Source of the DNA: Papio anubis
Lineage: Eukaryota; Chordata; Mammalia; Primates; Cercopithecidae
Length of the DNA stretch: 64,000 bases
NCBI RefSeq assembly: GCF_008728515.1
Contig: NC_044991.1
Coordinates: 44,658,968-44,722,967, forward strand
Direction: 5' to 3'
This document shows positions 36,552 through 46,654 of this stretch, one piece after another (position 1 is the stretch's first letter; each line of letters begins with the position of its first letter). Below the pieces are notes generated by a model. It did not search any database and had not been told where the DNA came from. It worked only from the letters and a program-made list of their open reading frames with translations. The position numbers and the translations under genes were made by a program.

Positions 36552-36844
36552 TTTTTTTTTTTGAGACGGAGTCTCGCTCTGTCGCCCAGGCTGGAGTGCA
36601 GTGACTGGATCTCAGCTCACTGCAAGCTCTGCCTCCCGGGTTTACACCATTCTCCTGCCTCAGCCTCCCGAGTAGCTGGGACTACAGGCGCCCGCCACCT
36701 CGCCCGGCTAATTTTTTGTATTTTTTAGTAGAGACGGGGTTTCACTGTGTTAGCCAGGATGGTCTCGATCTCCTGACCTCGTGATCCGCCCGTTTCGGCC
36801 TCCCAAAGTGCTGGGATTACAGGCTTGAGCCACCGCGCCCGGCC
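36552..36844 (-). repeat. AluY, Old World monkey type, antisense
   Basis: GAGACGGAGTCTCGCTCTGTCGC start. Diagnostics: CTGGATCTCAGCTC, CACCTCGCCCGGC, GGCTTGAGCCACCGCG. Perfect 16-nt target duplication GAAAGATTATACTCTT (36536-36551 and 36845-36860) and little decay suggest a young insertion. Confidence 0.95.
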
Positions 36845-37129
36845 GAAAGATTATACTCTTAAGGTTAATATATTATTCCCTGAAAAAAATTTCAGATAGG
36901 ACCAGTGATGAGGAACATTTTCTCTAGGGAGAAGGGCTGCATACAATAAGTATTTCTTCTTAGAAGTGCAAAACAAATGGCTTGGTAGCACCGATAGGTG
37001 AGCCTGGCAGCACTTCTATGCTGACATGTTCTCTTGGCTGGGCATGTCTACTGGACAGGTGTGCAAGAGTATTAGCAGGGACTTAATACACACAGAGGAG
37101 TTTCTAAAGCCTCTTTTGACTTTAGGTTT

Positions 37130-37460
37130 TGCTTATCCTGTTATCCCATTAGCTGCAATTCTTCAACCATCTTGACCATTCCCTTCTCCTGCCACACCCT
37201 TCTTCAGGTGTTCTCACATATCACCTCCTCACTTCATCCAGGTCATTATTTGTGTGTCACCTTCTTGAAGAGGCCTTCCTTAACTACCCTAACAAAACCA
37301 GCCTCCCCATTCAGTCTCCAACCCTTTTGTCCTGCTTTGCCTCTGTCTTTCCCAACTTGAAGGTATACTGCATGAGAGATTTTAACCTATTGTTCATGGC
37401 TTGTATCACCAGCACCTGGAGCTGTGCTCGCAACATAATAAGTGCTCAGTTAACAATTGT
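37130..37460 (+). repeat. L2 LINE 3' end, sense
   Basis: CCACACCCTTCTTCAGGTGTTCTC, CTTCTTGAAGAGGCCTTCCTTAACTACC, CTGCATGAGAGATTTTAACC, CACCAGCACCTGGAGCTGTGCTCGCAACATAATAAGTGCTCAG: L2 3'-end order and spacing. It explains the short sense frame here. Confidence 0.8.
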
Positions 37461-37574
37461 GAGATAGGTGAAATAATTTCCTTCTGTTTATTGATCATTT
37501 GTTTTTGTCTGTGAATTCTCTTTGCTCTGTGTTAATATTTTCATTTATGTGAAATCTCTGTAAGTGAAAGATAG

Positions 37575-37883
37575 GGCCGGGCGCGGTGGCTCAAGCCTGT
37601 AATCCCAGCACTTTGGGAGGCCGAGACGGGTGGATCACGAGGTTAGGAGATCGAGACCATCCTGGCTAACCCCGTGAAACCCCGTCTCTACTAAAAAACA
37701 CAAAAAACTAGCCAGGCGAGGTGGCGGGCGCCTGTAGTCCCAGCTACTCGGGAGGCTGAGGCAGGAGAATGGCGTAAACCTGGGAGGCGGAGCTTGCAGT
37801 GAGCTGACAGTGAGCTGAGATCCGGCCACTGCACTCCAGCCTGGGCGACAGAGCGAGACTCTGTCTCAAAAAAAAAAAAAAAA
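37575..37883 (+). repeat. AluY, Old World monkey type, sense
   Basis: GGCTCAAGCCTG head, CTAGCCAGGCGAGGTGG middle, GAGATCCGGCCACTGC end. An 11-nt tandem duplication of CAGTGAGCTGA lies just before GATCCGG. Flanks GAAAGATAG on both sides. Confidence 0.95.
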
Positions 37884-37931
37884 GAAAGATAGGATATCTT
37901 TCAATAGATATAACAGAAGCAACCATTTCTT

Positions 37932-38227
37932 TTTTTTTTTATTGAGACAGAGTCTCGCTCTGTTGCCCAGGCCGGAGTCGGGTGGCACGATCTCTGCTGA
38001 CTGCAACCTCTGTCTCCCAGATTCAAGCGATTCTCCTGCCTCAGCCTTCTTAGTAGCTGAGACTGTAGGCGCTGGCCACCACGCCCGGCTAATTTTTTTG
38101 TATTATTAGTAGAGACAGAATTTCACCATGTTGGCCATGCTGGTCTCAAACTCCTGACCTCAGGTGATCTGCCTGCCTCAGCCTTCCAAAGTGCTGGGAT
38201 TACAGGAGTGAGTCACTGCGCCCGGCC
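37932..38227 (-). repeat. Alu, antisense, 48 nt from an inverted partner
   Basis: Poly(T), ATTGAGACAGAGTCTCGCTCTG, end GTCACTGCGCCCGGCC. Short target duplication ATTTCTT. With the sense Alu ending at 37883 it forms a tail-to-tail inverted pair. Confidence 0.93.
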
Positions 38228-39180
38228 ATTTCTTGTTTTTAATTATGAAAATTTATACATTGAGAAAAATTGAGAGAACAATACAGTGAACAGCCCCTGT
38301 GTTCTGCAGTTGTTAACATTTTGCCATTTTGTTTTTGTATGCATATACTTTTATGGCATATCATAAAAATATATTTATACAAGATATTACTATATAATAG
38401 TCATATTTAGTAGTAGTCTTTTTAGTTCAACTAGAAGATACCATATACACTTCCCCTTCCCATAACATTTGCCTTTCGAGAACCCAGGCTAGTGATCTTT
38501 TGGAATGTCTTATATTCTAGATTTATCTGTTCCTTGCCACTCAGTCCCCTGTAGTTTCCATAAACTGGAAGTTAGACGAGTGGTTCCATTAGACTCATGT
38601 TGAACAGTTTTGGCAAGCATACTTCATAGGCAATGCTATATCTTTCATATTATGTCACATCTAGGGGCATAAGATGTCATACTGTTCCAAAGGTCACTTG
38701 CTGAGGGCGGCACAGTGCCCAGCGGGGGATTTTTGTAGACTCTCTAGGTGGTCAAACTGAAAAGGCTTGAGTGGGTCACACTTGGCCGTCATAGGTAGTC
38801 AGGCCAGGAAACACAGCAGGGCAGTGTTGGGTGTTTCTCTTCATCGCGTCTTCACGGCAGTTCACTCAGCGGTATAGCTTGGGTACCAGGAAAGGAGGCA
38901 CAGTGTGCAGTGGTCACCCTGGGCTAGAAGTCTCATGTTCCACACAGGAACTGTATTACTTTGGATGTGTATTACAAAGAAATACATTACTTTGAAAGAA
39001 ATTCTTCCTTTATAACATGCAGTCACTCCATGCAGAAGCATTGTATTTATTCCATTCATATACCCACAGTCTTCTTTCAGTAACATGTTTTTTCTCCCTT
39101 TAGTTTCGACACATTTATTGTTAAGATTATTCCTAGATATCTTGTGTTTTTGTTCCTAGTATAAACAGAATGTTGCTGAT
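38228..39180 (-). repeat. Probable decayed L1M LINE, antisense
   Basis: TTATGAAAATTTATACATTGAG, CAGTTGTTAACATTTTGCCATTTTG, CTTATATTCTAGATTTATCTG and, near the exon, GTTAAGATTATTCCTAGATATCTTGTG look like antisense L1M. A GC-richer block at about 38700-38900 is not explained by it. Boundaries are loose. Confidence 0.4.
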
Positions 39181-39223
39181 AGTCGTGTAATTTTTCCCCT
39201 CTTATGTTGGTTTATTGTGCCAG

Positions 39224-39300
39224 GTATAAAGAAAAAATCGGTAAAATCTGCAAAAGATGGCACATCTCCAGAAGAAGAAACTGAAGTAGAAAGACAAAAG
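39224..39300 (+). CDS. ESF1: ESF1 coding exon (KKKSVKSAKDGTSPEEE segment)
   Basis: The exon is 77 nt: two bases completing the split Gly codon, then 25 codons. It reads IKKKSVKSAKDGTSPEEETE and ends VERQK. It is a short basic-to-acidic linker with no known domain; the SP and TSPEEE context could be a phosphorylation target (inference). The acceptor is TTTATTGTGCCAG and the donor is AAG followed by GTAAAA. The exon follows a 9.5 kb intron rich in Alu and L2 sequence. The intron just upstream (about 39100-39180) resembles an antisense L1 remnant, so the exon sits close to a repeat edge. Confidence 0.95.
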
Positions 39301-40762
39301 GTAAAAGGCGGTTATTGTTACATGCTCGGGGGATAATTCATAGGCGCAATTTAAATGAAGTTGTACATGTCGCTAATTTTCAAAAACAACTTATTTTAGC
39401 AGTGACATTTATAACTAAATTGTGAGAGATTTAATTAAATATTTTAGCAGCGTAGTTTCTAAATACAGTGTTTTTTTAATCAAACATAATTTCTCCAACT
39501 CGTACAAAGTTAAAATTTACCTCAAACTCAAGGGTATTTATTTTCCTTTATAAATTAAGAGGAAATTATCTCACTTTTAAAAACGTTTACTATACCTGAG
39601 ACAGAAAATACCCTTAAAACCTCAAAGTAATATTGCCATAAGTTTTAATTCAAACTGAGTCTGTCCTGTAATAGAGTTTGTGGTTATGGTTTGCCAAATG
39701 CAAATTTCTGATTTTTGTATTGTGAATACATATATTGAACGTACAAAATTACATTCTTTCTTGGAAATGCAGTGAACCTATGCTTCAGTGACCCGCTATG
39801 TCCAGAGTTACATGTAATTTTGGCACAGAGTCATATGTGCTTTTGCTGAGGCAGGAATTGAAGGCAGCAGTGCTCCTAGGGCTGATGTTCACATGTCACT
39901 GCCAGAAGTGTGCCTGACTGGCCACCTAAACTCTGCATCTTACTGTAGCTTCTATTCTCTATTCATTGCATATACAGCAGTACTCATAAAGTTATCTAAA
40001 CAGCAACAAAGAAAATCAATTTTTGTGGAAAATGTCTCTGAAAAGCCAGCTACAAGTGCCAGTGATGAAAGGAAATTAAGGTAGTCTAAAGTGGTAACAT
40101 AGGAAGATCCACAAAGGTTGAGAGCATACTCTGTATTTTTACTAGTGTATATGGTTATTTACTTGATTTTTGAGGGTTCCTGTTTAATCCCATGGTTGGT
40201 GGAAAATACCCATTTCGTGTAAAAAGACATTTACTAGATTTCAGAAGCAGATACTAAGATCCTACCTTCATAGAACTGTATCAGTATTGAAATAGTAAAG
40301 GCCAAAAAAAGCAAACAGCAACAACAACAAAAAAACCTACTTGTTATAAAGTTACACATTTAGAAAGTATGATTTGCATCACAAAATAACCTTTGCTAGA
40401 TTTAGTGTCATTGCACAAGAAGAACAAAGTGAAAATGAGAACTTTTTATTTGAGGGTACTTGGGGACTCTTGTTCCTGCAGCCTACTAATGAGTCACACT
40501 AAGTGAAATGGGGCCTGGTTTTTAACTACAAAGTTTTATCTCTCCTGCTGTCAGTAATGTTGCTTCCAGAGATTCTGCCTTATTGCTATATAAAGATCTC
40601 TTTGTTTTGGTAATCCACAGTCAGTTTACAGATGACAGGTGGTACCCCAGAGTTTTAGTGATTGAGCCTTCCGTTCTAGAAGGCATATCTTGTGCCCTAT
40701 ACTCCTTTTAGGGGGTAAAAAAAGCACTGTTGTACATTTGAACTTTTTTTTGCTCTTCACAG
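39301..40762. other. ESF1 intron, no recognised feature
   Basis: AT-rich, unique-looking. The short frame at 39893-40084 has no family match. Confidence 0.5.
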
Positions 40763-40909
40763 GCTGAAATGGCTTTGCTTATGATGGATGAGGATGAGGA
40801 CAGTAAGAAACACTTCAATTACAACAAGATTGTGGAGCACCAGAATCTGAGCAAAAAGAAGAAGAAGCAGCTCATGAAAAAGAAGGAATTAATAGAGGAT
40901 GACTTTGAG
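40763..40909 (+). CDS. ESF1: ESF1 coding exon (AEMALLMMDEDEDSKKHFNYN segment)
   Basis: The exon is exactly 49 codons (147 nt, phase 0 at both ends), so skipping it would keep the frame. It encodes AEMALLMMDEDEDSKKHFNY, then NKIVEHQNLSKKKKKQLMKK and an acidic end ELIEDDFE. The HFNYNKIVEHQNLSKKKKKQ block is strongly conserved in ESF1 proteins from yeast to mammals as I know the family. The five-lysine run is a plausible nucleolar localisation signal. The acceptor is GCTCTTCACAG and the donor is GAG followed by GTAACC. Confidence 0.97.
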
Positions 40910-41016
40910 GTAACCATGGACACCAGCCTCTAGTCTCTTAAAGCTGGAATTGAATCTAAAGTCAGCTCTGCAGACAGAAATTGAGCATAGTCAAAGTTAC
41001 CCTTGAAAATGTCTTA

Positions 41017-41622
41017 GGGGCCAGGTGCAGTGTCTCAACGCCTATAATCCCAACACTTTTGGAGGCTGAGGCATGAGGATCACTTGAGTCCAGGAGTTCG
41101 AGACTAGTCTGGGCAACATAGTGGGTCCCTGATCTCTATGAAAAATTTTAAAAATTAGCTGGCCAGGCATGGTGGCTCACTCCTGTAATCCCAGCACTTT
41201 GGGAGGCCAAGGTGGGCGGATCACAAGGTCAGGAGATCAAGACCATCCTGGCTAAAACGGTAAAACCCTGTCTCTACTAAAAATACAAAAAATTAGCCAG
41301 GCATGGTGGCGGGCACCTGTAGACCCAGCTACTTGGGAGGCTGAGGCAGGAGAATGGCGTGAACCCAGGAGGCGGAGCTTGTAGTGAGCAGAGATCGCGC
41401 CACTGCACTCCAGCCCAGGCGACAGAGCGAGACTCTGTCTCAAAAAAAAAAATAAATAAATTAGCCAGGTATAGTGGTGCACACCTATAGTCAGTCCCAG
41501 CTACTAAGAAGGCTGAGGTGGGAGGATTGCTTGAGACCAGGAGGTCGAGCCTGCAGTGAGCCATGATGGTGCCACTGCACTCCAGCCTGGGCGACAGAAC
41601 AAGACCCTGTCTCAAAAAAAAA
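41017..41622 (+). repeat. Old Alu (AluJ-like) interrupted by a younger Alu
   Basis: Left part 41017-41160 (GGCCAGGTGCAGTGTCTCAACG ... AAAAATTAGCT) and right part about 41458-41622 (AAATTAGCCAGGTATAGTGGTGC ... poly(A)). The outer target duplication is GAAAATGTCTT at 41005-41015 and 41623-41633, which proves the two halves are one element. Confidence 0.93.
41161..41457 (+). repeat. Younger Alu (AluY/S) nested inside the older Alu
   Basis: GGCCAGGCATGGTGGCTCACTCC start, GAGATCAAGACCATCC, GGCGTGAACCCAGGAGGCGG, tail AAAAATAAATAAATT. It sits at the A-rich linker of the host Alu. AAATTAGC on both sides is the likely target duplication. Confidence 0.93.
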
Positions 41623-41633
41623 GAAAATGTCTT

Positions 41634-43096
41634 CGGAAAGACTGATGGTAGAGCCAAAGCTACTGTCTTTTAGACCAGCACAGCCAGTTCATCCCAGGAT
41701 AGATGAAATCATTGTTTCTTTGGTTGAGCACCAGGTGCAATAGTTGACTTGTATTTTGGTAGCCATGTTGTACCAAAAATGTGTAGTTTTTAATGTTAGA
41801 ATCACATGTAGTGAACCTCAGACCAGCAAAGGTATGCTTGAATAACAGGTTCATGTCATAACGGGTCCCACTCTCACTGTATGCAGTGGCCAGCACAGTA
41901 AGCCATGTTTTCTCCGTTGCTGTGTTTTTTGTTTCCATTACTCCTGCCTCTTTTTGTTGAGTACATATTCCTAATGGCTGCAGAGTCCCCTAAGCATGAG
42001 TTTGAGCCCTCTACCGAAAATCTACAAATAGCTGTTAGAAACTGCTTAATGACTTCCAACCATTAATGTGGAAGAACTGGCCCTGAATAAGATGGGGGAA
42101 ATTTGGGAAATTTTGAATTTGTTCAAACAATGGAGGGTAGAATACAGATGGCTTCTAAGTCCTTACAGAAGGATTTGGGGGCTACTCTGTAGCTTCTGTT
42201 ATTTGAGTCAGTTTCACATGTGCTCCCATTCCAGTGAGGTTTTTATTGAGTTAGTTTCCTTATGAAAAGCAAAGAATGATTTGTAGTCATTCTGTCTTCA
42301 TATATTAATAATCATACATATAAATATATTTGTGGGTTTTTTCCTTGTTCTGGGTATTGAGTCTCTTGTCGTCATGATAACTAAGTAGAGCTACAATCCA
42401 TCTCCAAGTGGACTTGTGTTTCCTGTGTTTCCCTTTCTTGCTGGTTACCCATCTGCCTGGCAACCCTCAAAGGCTGGCTGGAGTTAAGGGTATACTCTTA
42501 AACGTGGAACCACAAATTTTTATAGAAAGAAGATAAATTTGGGGATTGTGTCTGACCAGACCTTGATCTCGGATGGATTCTTTGCCATAGTGGTCTTTAA
42601 ATCTTTTGATCTATGGATCACCTTCAATAGTTCCTTATTTTTGGCACCAAGATTAAAATTTTTAAAAATGTACTAAGAGTTCAGGGCCTCCAGCAAATGT
42701 TCTGCTTGGCTTATTTATGCTGGTGAGAAATTGATTTTGTGCTGTAAGCATGGGAAAGCCCTGCCTCACAAACCACTCCTCCAGTCATTTTGTCTAAGTG
42801 ATCATTGTAGTTACCAGCCATCATATATATATATATATATATATGGCCCACTGTAATTCCCTTCGAAATACATTGTCCTTGCATGATAAGAACAGGGTGC
42901 CCCACAAGTTGTGGTCCACAGGTAGGCCATAAAGATCTATGGAAAAACAGTTTGCTAATGAATCAGTACAAACGCTCAGGTTTGTGTTTTATATAATCAA
43001 CTCACCAACTTTCTAAATTTGGCCCCATTTCTGGCCTTTTGCTTTAGTAATTTTGTTTAATTAATTTATTAATTATTTATTTTTTTGGATTTGCAG
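41634..43096. other. Last ESF1 intron, mostly unassigned
   Basis: A pure (TA)n tract of about 24 nt lies at 42821-42844. The rest is unique-looking, ending in ATTTTTTTGGATTTGCAG before the terminal exon. Confidence 0.5.
42821..42844. repeat. (TA)n microsatellite
   Basis: Twelve or so uninterrupted TA repeats in the last ESF1 intron. Confidence 0.9.
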
Positions 43097-43390
43097 GTAA
43101 ATGTTAGCGATGCACGGTTTCAGGCAATGTACACTTCCCACTTGTTCAATTTGGACCCCTCAGATCCCAATTTCAAGAAAACGAAAGCTATGGAAAAAAT
43201 CCTTGAGGAGAAAGCCCGGCAAAGAGAACAGAAAGAACAAGAACTTACACAGGCAATAAAGAAAAAAGAGAGTGAGATTGAAAAAGAATCACAAAGGAAG
43301 TCCATTGATCCTGCTTTGTCAATGTTGATTAAATCTATAAAAACCAAAACAGAGCAGTTTCAAGCAAGAAAAAAGCAAAAAGTCAAATAA
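43097..43390 (+). CDS. ESF1: ESF1 terminal coding exon with NUC153 motif and stop codon
   Basis: The exon adds 97 residues and ends with TAA at 43388-43390. It starts VNVSDARFQAMYTSHLFNL and continues DPSDPNFKKTKAME: this is the NUC153 motif (a short conserved box found in several nucleolar processing proteins), at about exon residues 5-33. A charged, probably helical Lys/Glu/Gln-rich segment follows (about exon residues 34-65), and the tail ends QARKKQKVK, a basic nuclear-targeting-like end. The acceptor is TTTGGATTTGCAG. The first exon bases are GTAAAT, which itself resembles a splice donor. Confidence 0.97.
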   Translation, partial: VNVSDARFQAMYTSHLFNLDPSDPNFKKTKAMEKILEEKARQREQKEQELTQAIKKKESEIEKESQRKSIDPALSMLIKSIKTKTEQFQARKKQKVK

Positions 43391-43492
43391 CTGGATGTTA
43401 CTTATTTTTGAATTGAATACATCTTTTCCTAAAATGTACAGAAATAGTAGGAGGAATATTTATTGGGAACAAAGCTATCTTTCAAGAATATG

Positions 43493-43498
43493 AATAAA
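43493..43498 (+). terminator. Proximal poly(A) signal AATAAA
   Basis: Canonical hexamer about 105 nt after the ESF1 stop codon. It is followed within about 35 nt by T-rich sequence (TTTTTCTG, TTTTTCTCC) that could serve as the downstream element. Confidence 0.6.
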
Positions 43499-43920
43499 AT
43501 CTTTTTCTGAACATGATAAAATTTTTCTCCATAAATAATTATACTTAATTGTGGATGACTGACAAATTTGTATTGTATATTCCTACAGATTAGTCATGAT
43601 TAAATTATCTGAATTATAGGGTTTATAAAATTTTCATATTTTATGATGTTCAATTCTAACTAGTGGAAAGTTACTCTAGCTTTTTAAAAGGCTGTTTACA
43701 ATTCTCTGTAAAAATAGAGCAATATCTACTCTTAAGTTTATGTAAACGTTAGGGATAATTTGAAAAAACATATATTTAATACATTAATTTCTCTGGAAGC
43801 AGGAGGCATGTTTAAATAACTATTAAAGTAATTTATTTTTCTAGCCATAAAGGATGGAAGTCAAGAACTTTTTGTTGTTTAGTCATGTTAAGTATAGTCT
43901 GTTTATGAAATTAACTTGTA

Positions 43921-43926
43921 AATAAA
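43921..43926 (+). terminator. Distal poly(A) signal AATAAA
   Basis: Canonical hexamer about 530 nt after the stop, followed by AAAGTGTAAAATATTTTCATTATTTTGTATTG-type T/GT-rich sequence within 40 nt, a typical downstream-element layout. Whether this or the proximal site dominates cannot be told from sequence. Confidence 0.55.
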
Positions 43927-43945
43927 AGTGTAAAATATTTTCATT

Positions 43946-44456
43946 ATTTTGTATTGCACTGATTTATTCCATTTTATGCCTCTCAAAGTACTCTCTGGAA
44001 AAAATATCTGAAAACTGATTTTAACTTTTAAGAGGACAACTCCATTTAAAGGCAGTTCTAGAGTTGCATTGCCCATAATTGCATTTGAAATATTCATGAG
44101 CTCTCCAGTGGTTTTTTCTTTTGGTAGCAACAGAAAATTCTTCTGTCTGTCCTTCAGATTTTTGGAATACTTCAGAAGGGTGGATATGCTGCTGTAACGT
44201 TTAAGGATATCTTAATTCTTCTTAAAACACATCTAGGGCCTTAACACTCTTGGATCTCATCTGGTCTAAATATTATAAACAACTGACCACCTGTGACAGT
44301 CAAATTAGATATGCTGTATAAATAAATGTAAATAAAACCAACATTGTAACTTGGAGCAAATTATAAATATGGTAACTTCTGAAAGACAACAGGAATTTGA
44401 CAAGGTTTGTGGTTAATAGTAAACTTGACATTTGGGGTATTAAAAATCAAAGCTAC
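43946..44456. other. Intergenic sequence downstream of ESF1
   Basis: AT-rich. Another AATAAA occurs near 44332. No repeat assigned. Confidence 0.45.
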
Positions 44457-45052
44457 TGACTAGGCAAGGTGGCTCACACCTGTAATCCCAGCACTTCGGG
44501 AGGCTGAGGCAGGAGAATTGCTTGAGGCCAGGAGTTTGAGACCAACCTGGGCAATATAATAAGACTATAGGCTGGGCATGGTAGCCTATGCCTGTAATCC
44601 CCTTTGGGAGGCCAAGACAGGCACGTCACTTGAGGTCAGGAGTTCAAGACCAGCCTGGCCAACATGGTGAGACCCCGTCTCTACTGAAAGTACAAAAAAT
44701 TAGCCAGGCATGGTGGCCCATGCCTGTAGTCCCAGGTACTCAGGAGGCTGAAGCAGGAGGATCGCTTGAACTTGGGAGGCAGAGGTTGCAGTGAGGTGAA
44801 ATTGCGCCTCTGCACTCCAGCCTGGGCTGATCCAGGCTCAAAATACATGGACCCTGTCTCAAAATACATGTGTGCGCGTATAAAAAGGCAAGTGTGGTGG
44901 TGCATACTTGTGGTCCTTGCTACTCAGGAGGCTGAGATGGGAAGATCATTTGAGCCAAGGATTTGAGTTTACAGTAAGCTGTGATTGCACCACTACATTC
45001 CAGCCTAGGTGACAGAGCAAGCAAGACCCTGTCTCTATTTAAAAACGAAAAG
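44457..45052 (+). repeat. Nested Alu cluster, sense
   Basis: An older Alu left arm (44457-44568, CTAGGCAAGGTGGCTCACACC) is followed by a second Alu (44572-44880, GGCTGGGCATGGTAGCCTATGCC to CATGTGTGCGCG). Then comes a right arm (44886-45052, GGCAAGTGTGGTGGTGCATAC to TCTATTTAAAAACG) that continues the first. The layout fits an Alu inserted into the linker of another. Confidence 0.8.
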
Positions 45053-46172
45053 TCACCAATGTAGCGTATATTTTAAAGACTAAAATGATGGAAAACTCAG
45101 AGTGATATCAAAATAATAAGGGAGTATAAATAGTCTCTATAAAGGGAAGAAAAAAGGGACATTTAAATTATTTATTATAACAGAAAAATGCACAGTATCC
45201 AAACGGAACTGATTTTAACATAAAGCACTGACATTGTTGGATTATTCAGCCAAATAAAACATGATTTCTTTAGATACATCTGTGAACTCCCCACATTATC
45301 ACTGAAAAGTCATAAATCTTAGTATGTTTATGAGTATGGTCTATAAAATTTATGTTTCATATTTCATTCTCTGCAGGGGAAAAGTTTTGTTCTCTTTAAA
45401 CTGTTTAATTATAATGTAGTAATTGCACAAAAATCAAAATCAGAGTCTGATTTTAAGGTTTCTGTGAACCTGAGCCATTGGGTTTGGTTTTTCTGTTTTT
45501 GAGCCCGTAAGTCACTGCATTTAATTGTAAAATCTCATTTTACTAGTCAAGCACATAATTATAACAAAAAAATTGTTATTAAATTGTTATGACTTAACTT
45601 ACATAAGTCATACAAAGCCCTGGCTCCTTTTCTCAAAGAGTTGATATTTTTTAGGTAGGAAAAAAAATGAGAACAGCATTATCAGGTGTTAAATATTCTA
45701 CACCAATAACTTTAGGGTTCTCAAATTATTGCCGGTAGTGAAATTTAGGATTAAAAAGTGGCCACCGTCATAATTCAGCAAATAAGTGAGGGTACTTTTG
45801 ATGGGTCTTAAGGTCACATTTAGACATTTAGTTGGAGTTTTTATTGCCGTTGAGACCATGGAGAGTAGGTCAACCCTGTAGCGTCCAGAAAAAGTCGTAA
45901 CTTAATACTGGTGAAGCTCTGATTTGCTTCACCAGCAGCAAATCTTGGAGTTCAGTTTAATACACAATATTGTCACTACATATTCTCTGAGAGAGGTACA
46001 CTAGAGACACGAGCAGGAGAGTGGAAACTGCACTAGTTCCATGTTCGTTACCGAGCAGGCCAATATACTAGATAGGTAACATCTTTGCCTTTTCTGTTTT
46101 AGAATCACTTGGTATGTGGCCAGGCTGCACCTCATACCTATTCAATCTTATATATACCAGTAGTATCCAGAA
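45053..46172. other. Intergenic sequence, no recognised feature
   Basis: AT-rich and unique-looking. 46100-46150 could be a decayed MER5-type edge interrupted by the next Alu, but I cannot confirm it. Confidence 0.45.
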
Positions 46173-46491
46173 TTTTTTTTTTTTTTTTTTTTTTTTGTTG
46201 TTGCGACGGAGTTTTACTCTGTTGCCGAGGCTGGAATGCAGAGTGCAATGGTGCGGTCTCGACTCACTGCAACCTCCGCCTCCCAGGTTCAAGGAATTCT
46301 GCCTTAGTCTCCTGCCCAGTAGCTGGGATTACAGGCAAGCGCCACCATACCCAGCTAATTTTCATATTTTTAGTGGAGACAGGGTTTCACCATGTTGGCC
46401 AGGCTGGTCTCAAACTCCTGACCTCAAGTGATCCACCCACCTTGGCCTCCCAAAGTGCTGGAATTACAGGCGTGAACCACTGCACCCGGCC
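46173..46491 (-). repeat. Alu, antisense
   Basis: T24 tract, GCGACGGAGTTTTACTCTGTTGCC, end GAACCACTGCACCCGGCC. Confidence 0.92.
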
Positions 46492-46654
46492 CAGATGTCA
46501 TTATTTTTTAAAGCTACCTGGATAATTCCAGTGTTCATCAAAGATGGAGAACCACTTTTTTACTTTGCTTAGAGGCAAAGAAGGCAGGCCCAAAGAATTT
46601 ACTTTTGGGTCCACCAGATTGGAGACAAATTAACTTAATATCAGCTATATCTGT

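Larger units (their letters stand above)
1..43945 (+). other. ESF1: ESF1 transcription unit, 3' part (introns, last five coding exons, 3'UTR)
   Basis: Five exons with AG/GT boundaries splice in frame into the C-terminal part of ESF1, a nucleolar protein of about 850 residues in primates that acts in early pre-rRNA processing and 18S/small-subunit production and binds ABT1. The joined exons give about 242 residues, roughly residues 610-851 if the monkey protein matches the human length. Everything before 24561 is intron; I found no upstream exon. The unit ends near one of two AATAAA signals at 43493 and 43921. The first end coordinate is the window edge, not the gene start. Confidence 0.95.
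43391..43945 (+). other. ESF1: ESF1 3' untranslated region
   Basis: AT-rich sequence after the TAA stop with no transposon that I recognise. It holds two AATAAA hexamers, one about 105 nt after the stop and one about 530 nt after it. The true 3' ends cannot be fixed from sequence alone, so the right boundary is an estimate some 20 nt past the second signal. Confidence 0.7.

Noticed and set aside
43120..43347. 75-residue frame on the minus strand
   Set aside because: It is a shadow of the terminal ESF1 exon read backwards.
46100..46550. Possible MER5-type element around the 46173 Alu
   Set aside because: Only short, loose similarity on each side (AGAATCACTTGG; GAGAACCACT). I could not fix boundaries or inverted ends.
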